From contig CALXLX010000003.1 of the NCBI GenBank assembly GCA_944389315.1, positions 1 to 64,000 of the forward strand: 64,000 nucleotides of DNA. Reading direction: 5' to 3'. This stretch comes from an uncultured Opitutales bacterium. GTDB lineage: Bacteria > Verrucomicrobiota > Verrucomicrobiia > Opitutales > Intestinicryptomonadaceae. Positions within the stretch are counted from its first letter, which is position 1; each line of letters starts with the position of its first letter. Below, piece after piece: positions 53,543-62,481 of the stretch. The notes under the pieces are model-generated. The model was not told where the DNA came from and did not search any database. It worked only from the letters and a program-made list of their open reading frames with translations. The translations under genes and the position numbers were made by a program.

Positions 53543-54130
53543 ATGTCTAAGTTTCTAAAAAACGTTGCCGTTTACTGCGGTTCAAAGAGCGGAACAAAGG
53601 CCGTATTTCGGGAATCTGCGAAGGGGCTTGCCGAGGAGATGTCGGCGCGCGGGATAGGGCTTGTATACGGGGCGGGAAGTGTCGGGCTGATGGGGATTGT
53701 CGCGGACACCGTATTAAGATGCGGGGGCAGAGCCGTCGGCGTGGTTCCGCGCCAGTTCGTCAGGGAGGTCGTAAAGCAGGATCTGACGGAGACTATTTTC
53801 GTGGATTCCATGTCCGAACGAAAACTCAAGATGATAGCTCTTTCCGATGCGAACATAGCTCTGCCGGGAGGTTTTGGCACTATGGACGAAATATTCGAGG
53901 CTCTTGTGCTCCTGCAGCTTGGGGAGTCGGCCGCACCGTGCGGGTTTTTAAACGCTGGAGGCTATTACAACCCCCTCAGGGATTTTCTCGACAAGGCTTT
54001 GGCCGACGGATTTCTGGAGGAGTCCGTGCACGCTATGGCTATTTTCAAAGACACTCCCGCTTCATTGCTCGACGCTCTTGAAAACTATAAAGACCTTCAC
54101 GATAGAAGCTATTGGCGCAAGATGCGTTAG
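53543..54130 (+). CDS. LOG-family (TIGR00730) Rossmann-fold nucleotide hydrolase
   Basis: A 195-residue cytoplasmic protein of the LOG family. The signature PGGFGTMDEIFEAL, with GLVYGAGSVGLMGIVADTVLRCGG and RKLKMIALSDA, is complete; Arg and Glu of the motif form the active site. Members split cytokinin- or AMP-type 5'-monophosphates into base and ribose 5-phosphate; in bacteria AMP or IMP nucleosidase activity is common. Length is normal. It stands alone between two glycan loci and gives no operon clue. There is no Shine-Dalgarno. Confidence 0.93.
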   Translation: MSKFLKNVAVYCGSKSGTKAVFRESAKGLAEEMSARGIGLVYGAGSVGLMGIVADTVLRCGGRAVGVVPRQFVREVVKQDLTETIFVDSMSERKLKMIALSDANIALPGGFGTMDEIFEALVLLQLGESAAPCGFLNAGGYYNPLRDFLDKALADGFLEESVHAMAIFKDTPASLLDALENYKDLHDRSYWRKMR

Positions 54131-54296
54131 TTTTTTCCCCGCACCCGAAATCATGCGGCGGAGGAATGAAAACCAACGTCTCAAACAAGGCCTTCAGACA
54201 AGGCTAAAATATGTTGACATTGTCTCTCTGCGCCTAAAAATCGTGCCTGTAAATGCGTAGCTTTTTACGTATGTTGAATTGTTATATAAGGAGTGT

Positions 54297-55862
54297 ATGA
54301 TAGAGGGATTTTTTAAAAGAATGTCCGTATTTCTTTTTGTTTTATGCGGGCTGGCTTCGTTTCTGTCGGGCGCGGAGGCAATTGACAATATACTTGCCGA
54401 CAAGCTTATTCCGCTTCCTAAAAAGGCGGTGTTTAACGGCGGGGAATGGTTCAAGCTGTCGGATTCTGCGCAGGTTGGGGTGAAGACTTTTTTGAATTTG
54501 TCCGAGGAGGATAAATCGAGGATAGGGGATATATTCGAGTCCTATTGGGACGCCGAACCTGGCATAGAGTTTTCCACTTGCGAAGACATGAAAGATGCGG
54601 ACGAGGAAGCCTACAAGGTGTCCGTCTCCGAAAAAGCGTTGGAAATTTCGGCGAAATCGCATGCTGGCGTTTTGCATGCCCTTAAGACTCTGCGCCAGCT
54701 TGCCGAGCCCATGCGCGGCACTCTTAAAACCGAAGCCTACATAATTCCACAGTGCGCCATAGAAGACAGCCCGAGCATGAAATTTAGGGGCATGCATATA
54801 ACAATAATGCCAGAGACTAAATCCTTTGAGGTTGAAAAGAAAGTCAGGCTTGCGGCATATTACAAGTTCAATTATGTCGTTCTCGAGTTCTGGGGATGCT
54901 ATCCTTCAAAAGTCAGGCCGGAATTCAATTTTGAAAACCCTGATTTGAGCCGGAGCGACATAAAGCGCATAGCGGGTGTCGCAAAAGAGCTTGGAGTGTG
55001 CCTTATTCCGCAGATGACGGTATTCGGGCATGCGTCGGGCTCCATGTTCAGGAGCGGAAAGCACAGCGCCCTCGATTTAAATCCCGAGTTCGCCCCGCTC
55101 TTTGAGCCGACCGGGTGGACGTGGTGCCTTTCAAATCCCCATGCGAAGGAAGCAATAAAGGACATGGCTCTCGAGATGTGGGAGCTTTTCGGAAAGCCTG
55201 AATACTTCCATATAGGCTGCGACGAGGCTTACGACTTTGCCACCTGTTCGGAATGCGCCAAAGCCGATAAAAAGGAGCTTCTCAAAAACCATATAATGTA
55301 TTTCAGGGATTTGTTCGCCAAAGCGGGGGTCAAGGTTATGATGTGGCACGATATGCTCCTTGAGAAGGAAGATCCACGCTGGAAGGGCATGACCGCCAGC
55401 GCAAAACCCGAACAGGGCTTAAAAGACCTTTATAAGGAGCTGCCAAAGGACATTGTAGTATGCTGCTGGGAATACGCATATCTGCCCAAAGACGAAAACG
55501 CTCCCGTGTTCCCCACGGGGAAATTCTTTGCCGATGCCGGTTTTAATACCCTGATGTGTTCCTGGACGAGCGCTAAAAATACGGACTTAATGGGAAAATT
55601 TGTGTCGGGGAATTCGCTTTACGGCATGATGGGCACAATGTGGTACAATGATTTCGGCGAGCCGTTCCAGAAAATATACATGCAAACCGCCGCGGCGGCC
55701 TGGGGAGGAAAGCCACCGCGCCTTGAGGAGGGGCAGAAATCCTTCTTAAGGAGGCTCAATTTCGACAGGCATCTGCGCCAGGTATCCATAGACATGGGCA
55801 TGGATAAGATGGAGCAATCCGGCAGAACTGAAAACCAGAGCGTTCCGCGTTTCCTATATTGA
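54297..55862 (+). CDS. Secreted GH20 beta-N-acetylhexosaminidase
   Basis: A 521-residue exported glycosidase. The signal sequence lies in MSVFLFVLCGLASFLSGAEA. An N-terminal GH20b-like domain (AYKVSVSEKALEISAKSHAGVLHALKTLRQL) is followed by the barrel: FRGMHITIMPETKSFEVEKKVRLAAYYKFNYVVLEFWG, and the catalytic YFHIGCDEAYDF with the Asp-Glu pair near residue 309-310 (substrate-assisted mechanism). It releases terminal GlcNAc or GalNAc from mucin, chitin or peptidoglycan. The ATG at 54297 follows AAGGAG closely; 54321 is an alternative. A TTGACA at 54214-54219 with an A-rich -10 region may be the promoter. The sialidase remnant follows by 70 bases. Confidence 0.92.
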   Translation: MIEGFFKRMSVFLFVLCGLASFLSGAEAIDNILADKLIPLPKKAVFNGGEWFKLSDSAQVGVKTFLNLSEEDKSRIGDIFESYWDAEPGIEFSTCEDMKDADEEAYKVSVSEKALEISAKSHAGVLHALKTLRQLAEPMRGTLKTEAYIIPQCAIEDSPSMKFRGMHITIMPETKSFEVEKKVRLAAYYKFNYVVLEFWGCYPSKVRPEFNFENPDLSRSDIKRIAGVAKELGVCLIPQMTVFGHASGSMFRSGKHSALDLNPEFAPLFEPTGWTWCLSNPHAKEAIKDMALEMWELFGKPEYFHIGCDEAYDFATCSECAKADKKELLKNHIMYFRDLFAKAGVKVMMWHDMLLEKEDPRWKGMTASAKPEQGLKDLYKELPKDIVVCCWEYAYLPKDENAPVFPTGKFFADAGFNTLMCSWTSAKNTDLMGKFVSGNSLYGMMGTMWYNDFGEPFQKIYMQTAAAAWGGKPPRLEEGQKSFLRRLNFDRHLRQVSIDMGMDKMEQSGRTENQSVPRFLY

Positions 55863-55934
55863 CGGGGATTCCATCATCTAAACTAAAGGCATCGCATATT
55901 TGCAAACAATATGCATGCCGCGTCGGATATGCTT

Positions 55935-57766
55935 ATGAAAAAATTCCTGTGCATTCTTATTCAGGCGTTTTTCCTGTCGGGATTGCTGTATTCTTCGGAT
56001 GAAAACCTAAGCGCTATCCTCAAGAAAGCGCTGAAATTTGACGTCCGCTATGTTGAAAACGGCTATCCTATATACAATAACGGCTATGTGGACCAGCCGT
56101 ATATTGTCTCACTCAAAGACGGGCGGTGGTTTTGCGTTTTTACAACAAGCGCAAAAGAGGAAGGGTCTAAGGGGCAGCATATTGTATGGACAATCAGTTC
56201 CGATTGCGGCAAGTCGTGGAGCAAGCCTATACCCATAGAGCCAGACTCGGGTCCCGCAGCGTCGTGGGCCACTCCCTTTCTGACGGATTACGGCAGAATA
56301 TACGTCTTTTACGATTATAACGGCGACAACATCTCCCAGCTCGGGAAAAAAATATACGCAACGACATGCTCGGCTGGTACTGTTTCAGATATACCGACGA
56401 CTGCGGCAAAACTTGGTCTGAGCGGATGCGCCTTCCTATGAGGCTGACGTCTTGCGACAGGGCCAACGATTGGCATGGAAAAGTGCAGATATTCTGAGGC
56501 ATAGACAAGCCCGATTCCCACTCCGACAGCCTATATTTAGCATTCACGAAAATAGGAAAATATCTTCTGGAGAATGGAGAAGGGTGGGTGTATAAATGCG
56601 AGAATATACACACGCAAAAAGATGTTTCAAAGCTGGATTGGCAGCTGCTGCCGCAGGGGGATACCGGCATAAGAAACCCCGCCTTTGGAAGCGTCCAGGA
56701 GGAGCATAATTTAGTTCCTCTATCAAACGGAGACCTGCTTTGCGTTTACAGGACCGCAAAAGGGTATGTCGCCCAGTCGTACAGCCGCGACGGTGCGAAG
56801 ACTTGGACCATGCCGGAATACGTCTCGCTGCAACCCGGCGGCAGGCCGCTTAAAAATCCGCGCGCGTGCCCCAAGATAAATAAATTTTCAAACGGCAAAT
56901 ATGTTTTGTGGTTTCACAACCACAGCTACGGCGGATTTTTCTATCGGAATCCGGCATGGATTGTGGGAGGCGTGGAGCGCGGCGGAGTTGTGCGCTGGTC
57001 GGAGCCCGAGATTGCAATACACGACCCTTTCAATTTCGATTCCTACACTTCAGGGCGCTTTAGTTATCCTGATTTTATCGACGACGGCCGAAACTTTTGG
57101 CTCAGCCAAACTCAAAAACTGACAGCAAGAATACATAAGTTGGACAATAATATGCTCGAGGACATGTGGAATATAGCAGATGGGAAAACTCCGGAACTTT
57201 GTAACGACGGCCTTTTGGAGGAATATAACCGCCCTGCCGCGGCGTCAAAAGATTCCGGCCTGCAGAATCCGTTTCCGGGCGAAATGAGTGAAGTCAAAAT
57301 AGGGAAAAAGCTGACTGACCTAAGGAGCGGAGGCTTCAGCATAGAAATTCTGGTGGATATAGAAAATCCTGATCACCCGGGCGTCTTGCTTGACGCTATG
57401 AATTCTTATTATACCGGCATAAAGATCGAAATTGCCGACGCCCGCTCCGTCAGGTTTATCATGCACGAAAAAAATTCTACTGCCGAGATTGTCTCTGACG
57501 TAAACTCCATTGTTAAAGGTAAAAACCACATAGTTATAACTGCCGACGGGCTTGCAAAAATTCTTACCACCGTCGTAAACGGCCGCCTTTCGGACGGCGG
57601 AACCAGAAAATACAAAGGCTGGGAGAGGATTCCTTTTGAATTTTCCCGGATTCCAACTCCGCCTGGCTGGCAGCTGCCTCAATGTGTCGAAAAACTTAGG
57701 ATATACTCGATTCCGCTGCGCACAAACCAGGCCGTCGGAAACTATCGCCGCTTCTTTGCAGAGTGA
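55935..57766 (+). pseudogene. BNR-repeat sialidase-like gene, disrupted
   Basis: A family-33-type sialidase of about 610 codons broken twice. The signal peptide (KKFLCILIQAFFLSG) and N-terminal part run to a TGA at 56439-56441 in frame 1. Homology-like text jumps to another frame after an A7 run at 56346-56352, where one more A would restore it (then NDMLGWYCFRYTDDCGKTWSE). That frame meets a TGA at 56495-56497 (IF-stop-GIDKP, where Trp is likely) and then stays open to 57766. Three Asp boxes are visible: SSDCGKSWSKP, TDDCGKTWSE, SRDGAKTWTMP. The C terminus is a LamG/concanavalin-like domain (GGFSIEILVDIENPDHPGVLLDAMNS). Two independent lesions favour a pseudogene over a sequencing slip, though each could be an error. 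Confidence 0.82.
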
Positions 57767-57795
57767 TTTTTGGCAGAAACGGCTTTCCCTGGCTA

Positions 57796-57829
57796 AAAAA
57801 AGAAGCCGTCTGAAAGACGGCTTCTTTTC
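57796..57829 (+). terminator. Bidirectional terminator between sialidase and acrB
   Basis: AAAAGAAGCCGTC pairs perfectly with GACGGCTTCTTTT around TGAAA. With A and T runs on both sides it can stop both the plus-strand sialidase transcript and the minus-strand efflux operon. Confidence 0.92.
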
Positions 57830-57880
57830 TGTCTACTGGCGCCCTTGGCAACTTATGTTCTTTGTCCGTGGAAACTATTC

Positions 57881-60800
57881 TTACGAATTTTCCTGCGGCA
57901 AGGGCTTCTTCTTTGAGAATAACATTTTCACCCTTCTTATGACGTAATAGAATACGGGCGTAAATAAACAGCCGAATATGGTGACGCCTATCATTCCGTA
58001 AAGCACCGATGTTCCAAGCGACCTTCTCAGCTCGAAGCCCGAGCCGCTTCCATAGGCCAGCGGAACCACGCCGAGTATGAATGCAAGACTCGTCATCATG
58101 ATGGGGCGAAGCCTGTTCTTTGCGGCGTTGCTTACGCTAGAGACAAGCTCTTCGCCCTTGTCCTCTCTCTGCTTTGCGAACTCCACTATAAGTATGGCGT
58201 TCTTGCACGCCAGGCCTATGAGAACGACAAAGCCTATCTGGCTCATGATGTTGTCGTCCAAGCCCCTGTAATGTATGCCCATAATGGCGAACAAAAGCAC
58301 AAGGGGCACTACGAGTATAACCGCAAGGGGCATGCTCCAGCTTTCGTAGAGGGCGGAAAGCATCAGGAATACGAACACCACGCATATAGCAAATATGTAT
58401 ATGGAGGTATTGCCAGTTTTCTTCTCCTGGTAGGCCATATCCGTCCACTCTATTCCCATGCCTTGCGGGAGGATTTTTTCGGCAAGCTCTTCTATGTCCG
58501 CTATGGCTTGCCCGGTGCTGTATCCTTCGGCGAGATTTCCCTGAACTTCCGCGGAAGGGTAGAGGTTGTAACGCACTGTTCTGTCTGGCCCTATACCGCG
58601 CCGCAATTTCACGAGGGAACCGAGCGGCACATTCTGCCCAAGCTTGTTGGGAACCTTAAGTTTGTATATGTCCTCCGGATTCTGGCGGTTTTGGCTTTGG
58701 GCTTGCGCGACTACCTTGTAGACTCGGCCGAGAATATTGAAGTCGTTTACATATATAGAGCCCAAGTTGTACTGCATAGTGCTGAATATGGATTCGATCG
58801 GCACGTTGAGTTTTTGCGCGCGCTCCCTGTCTATGTCTATAAAAAGCTGAGGATTTGTGTTTCTATAGCTTGTAAACGCATGCGATACCGAAGGCAGCTT
58901 TGAGGCCTCCTTTGCCAGCAGCTGCGTGTACTTTTCTATCTGCATAAGGCCCAAGCCGGCTCTGTCCTGAACCTGAAGCTTGAAGTCCGAGCCCGAACCT
59001 ATGCCGCGCACGGGGGGAGGGGTCACTATGTTGCATATCGCCTCGCGGACGTTGTCGTCGAGCTTCTTCTTTACCTCCGCTATGATTTTATCCGCCGAAA
59101 GACCCTTTTTGTCTCGCTCGTTTCTGTCCTCCAAATTTACGAATATGCTCGACGCGTTCGACGCGTTTACGCTGGCTATAGACCAACCCACGCTCGGGAC
59201 GGAATATCTCACCCCGTCAGTATTTTGTATTATCTCCGAAACCCTCTTGGAGACCTCCTCAGTGCGCTCGAAAGAAGCTCCATCTGGCAGCTGTATACCC
59301 ACGTTGAAGTACCCCTGGTCCTGTTTGGGAATGAAGCCCGTCGGGGTTATTTCAAAATAGTGCTTTGCCGCGTACAGCAAGCCCCCGTAGCATATAAGTA
59401 CCAGCAAAGACACCCTTACAAGGTGCTTTACCAACCAGCCGTACGCCTTTGCGGTTGAGTTGAAGCATATATTAAACAGAGAGAAGAACCACCCCACAAA
59501 GAAGTTCCACAGCCTGTCGAATATTGACTTCTTGGCGTCTGCGGGCTTGAGCATCAGGGCGCAAAGCGCAGGTGTAAGCGTGAGGGAAACTATTCCGGAA
59601 ATTATCGTAGAGGAGGCTATGGTTATTGCAAACTGCTTGTAGAATTGCCCCGTTATGCCCGGTATGAACGCCGTTGGCACAAACACGCAACTTAGAACAA
59701 GGACTATGGCTATAAGGGCGCCCTGCACCTGCGTCATGGCCTGCTTTGTCGCCTCGCGCGGGCTCAGGCCACCGGCCATATTGCGCTCCACGTTTTCCAC
59801 CACGACTATCGCGTCGTCCACGACTATTCCTATGGCTAGCACCAGCCCGAACAGCGTAAGATTGTTTATGGAAAACCCGAACATAAACAGCACTCCGAAG
59901 GTCCCTATGAGCGACACCGGTATGGCCGCCAGCGGAATTACCGCCGCCCTGAAATTCTGCAAGAACAGCATCACCACGCCTACCACCAGGATTATCGCAA
60001 AGAATATAGTCTCGTAAACCTCGTGTATGGATTCCGTTATGAAAGCGGTCAAATCGAGCCCTATCACATAGTCGACATCGTTCGGAAAAGACTTTTTCAT
60101 CTCCTCGATCTCGGCTTTTATGCGCTTTACCGTCTCTATGGCGTTCGTTCCCGGAAGCTGGTATACGCCCATTGCCACGGAGGAGTTGCCGTTTATGTAC
60201 GATTCGTTTCCGTAGGTGTTGGCTCCGAGCTCTATGGTTGCCACGTCCCTCAAATGCACGATTTTACCGTCGGGAGTGTACTTTACGATGATGTTTCCAA
60301 ACTCCTCCTCCGTCTGGAGCCTTCCCTTGGCGTTTATTATAAGCTCGTACGCGCCGCCTGTCTCAAGCGGGGGCTGGTTGAGCTTGCCGGCTGCTATCTG
60401 CTGGTTTTGCTCCTGCAGGGCGGCGATAATCTCGGCGGGGGAGAGGTCTAGTATGGAGAGCCTGTCGGGGTCCAGCCATATTCTCATGCAATATTCCTTC
60501 GCGCCGAATATGTTGAATTCGCTGACTCCGTACACGCGCGAGAGCCTGTCTTGTATCTGCGTTATGGCGTAGTTTGAAAGGTACAATTTGTCCCTCGTGC
60601 CGTTGGGTGATATGAGGTTTATGGAAAGTATCATGTCGGGGGAGCGCTTGCGGACGGAAACGCCCGTGTCGCGCACCTCTTTTGGCAGCCTCCTCTCCGC
60701 CTTCGATACTCTGTTTTGGACAAGTATCTGGGCCAAGTCCGGATCCGTTCCGGTTTCAAATACGACAGATATTCTCAGCGAGCCGGCGGAGTCGCACTGG

Positions 60801-61045
60801 CTTTGCATGTATATCATGTTCTCCACGCCGTTTATCTCCTGCTCGAGCGGAGCGCACACGGTATCCATCACAACCTCCGGGGACGCCCCGGAGTAGCTTG
60901 TATACACGCTTATAGTCGGCGGAACTATCTCCGGATACTGCGTGACGGGCAGCGCCAGATACCCGAATACGCCTATCAGAATTATGACTATGGATACAAC
61001 AGTCGCAAAAATGGGCCTGTCTATGAAAAAGTGGGAAAATTTCAT
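57881..61045 (-). CDS. acrB: RND-family efflux transporter, AcrB/MexB-type (HAE1)
   Basis: Inner-membrane proton-driven pump of a tripartite exporter. 1054 residues, twelve helices: TM1 at the very N terminus (RPIFATVVSIVIILIGVFGYLALP), two large periplasmic loops, and the proton-relay pair in TM4, LVLAIGIVVDDAIVVVENVERNM (Asp near 408-409). The PTQYP-like QYPEIVPPTISV segment and IVPLVLLFAIMGIHYRG in the C half are typical of HAE1 pumps for hydrophobic drugs or bile-like compounds. Its start is 1 base after acrA ends, so the two are co-translated. No TolC-type outer-membrane gene is adjacent. Confidence 0.96.
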   Translation of the reverse strand: MKFSHFFIDRPIFATVVSIVIILIGVFGYLALPVTQYPEIVPPTISVYTSYSGASPEVVMDTVCAPLEQEINGVENMIYMQSQCDSAGSLRISVVFETGTDPDLAQILVQNRVSKAERRLPKEVRDTGVSVRKRSPDMILSINLISPNGTRDKLYLSNYAITQIQDRLSRVYGVSEFNIFGAKEYCMRIWLDPDRLSILDLSPAEIIAALQEQNQQIAAGKLNQPPLETGGAYELIINAKGRLQTEEEFGNIIVKYTPDGKIVHLRDVATIELGANTYGNESYINGNSSVAMGVYQLPGTNAIETVKRIKAEIEEMKKSFPNDVDYVIGLDLTAFITESIHEVYETIFFAIILVVGVVMLFLQNFRAAVIPLAAIPVSLIGTFGVLFMFGFSINNLTLFGLVLAIGIVVDDAIVVVENVERNMAGGLSPREATKQAMTQVQGALIAIVLVLSCVFVPTAFIPGITGQFYKQFAITIASSTIISGIVSLTLTPALCALMLKPADAKKSIFDRLWNFFVGWFFSLFNICFNSTAKAYGWLVKHLVRVSLLVLICYGGLLYAAKHYFEITPTGFIPKQDQGYFNVGIQLPDGASFERTEEVSKRVSEIIQNTDGVRYSVPSVGWSIASVNASNASSIFVNLEDRNERDKKGLSADKIIAEVKKKLDDNVREAICNIVTPPPVRGIGSGSDFKLQVQDRAGLGLMQIEKYTQLLAKEASKLPSVSHAFTSYRNTNPQLFIDIDRERAQKLNVPIESIFSTMQYNLGSIYVNDFNILGRVYKVVAQAQSQNRQNPEDIYKLKVPNKLGQNVPLGSLVKLRRGIGPDRTVRYNLYPSAEVQGNLAEGYSTGQAIADIEELAEKILPQGMGIEWTDMAYQEKKTGNTSIYIFAICVVFVFLMLSALYESWSMPLAVILVVPLVLLFAIMGIHYRGLDDNIMSQIGFVVLIGLACKNAILIVEFAKQREDKGEELVSSVSNAAKNRLRPIMMTSLAFILGVVPLAYGSGSGFELRRSLGTSVLYGMIGVTIFGCLFTPVFYYVIRRVKMLFSKKKPLPQENS

Positions 61046-61046
61046 T

Positions 61047-62186
61047 CTACTTAAGCTCCTTCAAGACGGCGTTTACCTTGTTCTGCGGAACCGCCTGCTG
61101 TATGCCGTTTATCACCACTTTGTCCGTAGGGCTAATGCCGCTTTTAATTATCTGCATGTTGCCGATTAGATCCCCGACGACAACGGGCTTGTATTCCACT
61201 ACTGAATCGTTGTTGACCACTAGCACATATCTGCCGACCAAATCCGTGCCTATCGCAAGCTCCGGCAACAGAAGCTGTTTTTCGGGCTTGCCGCTGTTCA
61301 GGCGCGCCTTCGCGTACATGCCAGGATACAGCTTGCCGTTCTTGTTGTCTATGTTCGCTCTCAGCTCTATGCTCGACGCGTTCAACGAATTGCTGACATA
61401 GCTCAAATACCCGAAGTGCGACGGCTTGGACTCGTCCAACAAAGTCAGCTCGACCCTCGGGCCAGTCTTTTTTGCGTTGTTTATGGATTCAAAAAGGCGG
61501 TTTTTCGTGTAGCGGATAAGGTCGCGCTCGCTGACGTCAAAATACGCATATACTACGTCCCTTGAAACTATCGTGGCCATCAGCGTCGTGTCAGACGAGA
61601 CCAGGTTGCCCCTGTCGACAAAGCGCTTGCTCACATAGCCGGATATCGGAGAGCGAACCTTGGTAAACTCAAGATTTAGCAGAGCCTCACGCAATTTCGC
61701 CTTGGCGTTTAGATAGACCGCAGACGCGCTTGCAAGCTCGCTTTTTCTGCTTTCCAAAAGCTCCTTGGATATGGCGTTGCTCTTCAAGAGCTCCTGGGCT
61801 CTTTCGAGGTTGCTCTTGGCCAAGTCTATGCGGGCCTCTATCTCGCTTACCGAAGCCTTGCACGCCTCAACCACGGCTTCGAAGGGGCGGGGGTCTATCT
61901 CGAAAAGCAGCTGCTCCTCCTTGACATAGTCTCCGTCCTGGAAGCATATCTTCTCGAGGTATCCGTTGACTCTCGAGCGCACCTCGACGGATTTCTCCCC
62001 CTCTATGCGGGCGGTGAACTCGTCCCACAGCTCTATATCCTTGACCAAGGGCAGGGCAACCTCGACCGTCGCTATCTTTTCCTCCTTAGGCGCAGCCTTC
62101 TGCTTTTTCTGGCAGCCAGATGCCAGTACCATGGAAAGCGCGCAGGCCAACACCGCCGCAAAATTTATACCGTATCCAAGATTCAT
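61047..62186 (-). CDS. acrA: RND efflux periplasmic adaptor (membrane fusion protein), AcrA-type
   Basis: A 379-residue lipoprotein (signal ending VLASGC). Order: lipoyl/barrel-sandwich half (VRSRVNGYLEKICFQDGDYVKEEQLLFEIDPRPFEAVVEACK), an alpha-hairpin coiled coil (SVSEIEARIDLAKSNLERAQELLKSNAISKELLESRKSEL), the second lipoyl half (FTKVRSPISGYVSKRFVDRGNLVSS), and beta-barrel and membrane-proximal domains to the end. It bridges the pump to an outer-membrane channel. Its promoter is recognisable upstream. Confidence 0.96.
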   Translation of the reverse strand: MNLGYGINFAAVLACALSMVLASGCQKKQKAAPKEEKIATVEVALPLVKDIELWDEFTARIEGEKSVEVRSRVNGYLEKICFQDGDYVKEEQLLFEIDPRPFEAVVEACKASVSEIEARIDLAKSNLERAQELLKSNAISKELLESRKSELASASAVYLNAKAKLREALLNLEFTKVRSPISGYVSKRFVDRGNLVSSDTTLMATIVSRDVVYAYFDVSERDLIRYTKNRLFESINNAKKTGPRVELTLLDESKPSHFGYLSYVSNSLNASSIELRANIDNKNGKLYPGMYAKARLNSGKPEKQLLLPELAIGTDLVGRYVLVVNNDSVVEYKPVVVGDLIGNMQIIKSGISPTDKVVINGIQQAVPQNKVNAVLKELK

Positions 62187-62215
62187 ATATTATAATAAGC
62201 TTTACTTTTCTGTTT

Positions 62216-62244
62216 TTTAAAGGTTTTACGGAATCCACCGTCAA
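62216..62244 (-). promoter_or_regulatory. Candidate acrAB promoter
   Basis: On the minus strand, TTGACG (62244-62239) is 17 bases from TTTAAA (62221-62216), about 30 bases before the acrA ATG at 62186. A TATAAT-like word just before the ATG is too close to serve as the -10 of this start. Confidence 0.5.
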
Positions 62245-62425
62245 GCGAGCCTTCCCCCGAAAACGCGCCCCACCGTTTATTTCAAAACACTTTATCTACA
62301 CTTTTTCCCCTGTAAACAAATTTTTACCCATATTTAAAAAATTTTTGCGAGCAGGGGCAAAATGCGATTATTTGCCAAAAAGCCCAAGCATCCTTGCCGG
62401 AAAGATTTTCCTGAATGACAAGCGC

Positions 62426-62454
62426 AAAAAAAAAGACCGCATAAGCGGTCTTTT
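62426..62454 (-). terminator. Rho-independent terminator after pnp
   Basis: On the minus strand AAAAGACCGC pairs perfectly with GCGGTCTTTT around TTAT and is followed by further T (nine in total). It is 27 bases past the pnp stop. Confidence 0.93.
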
Positions 62455-62481
62455 GCAGCAATAATTTTTTATGCGCGGATA

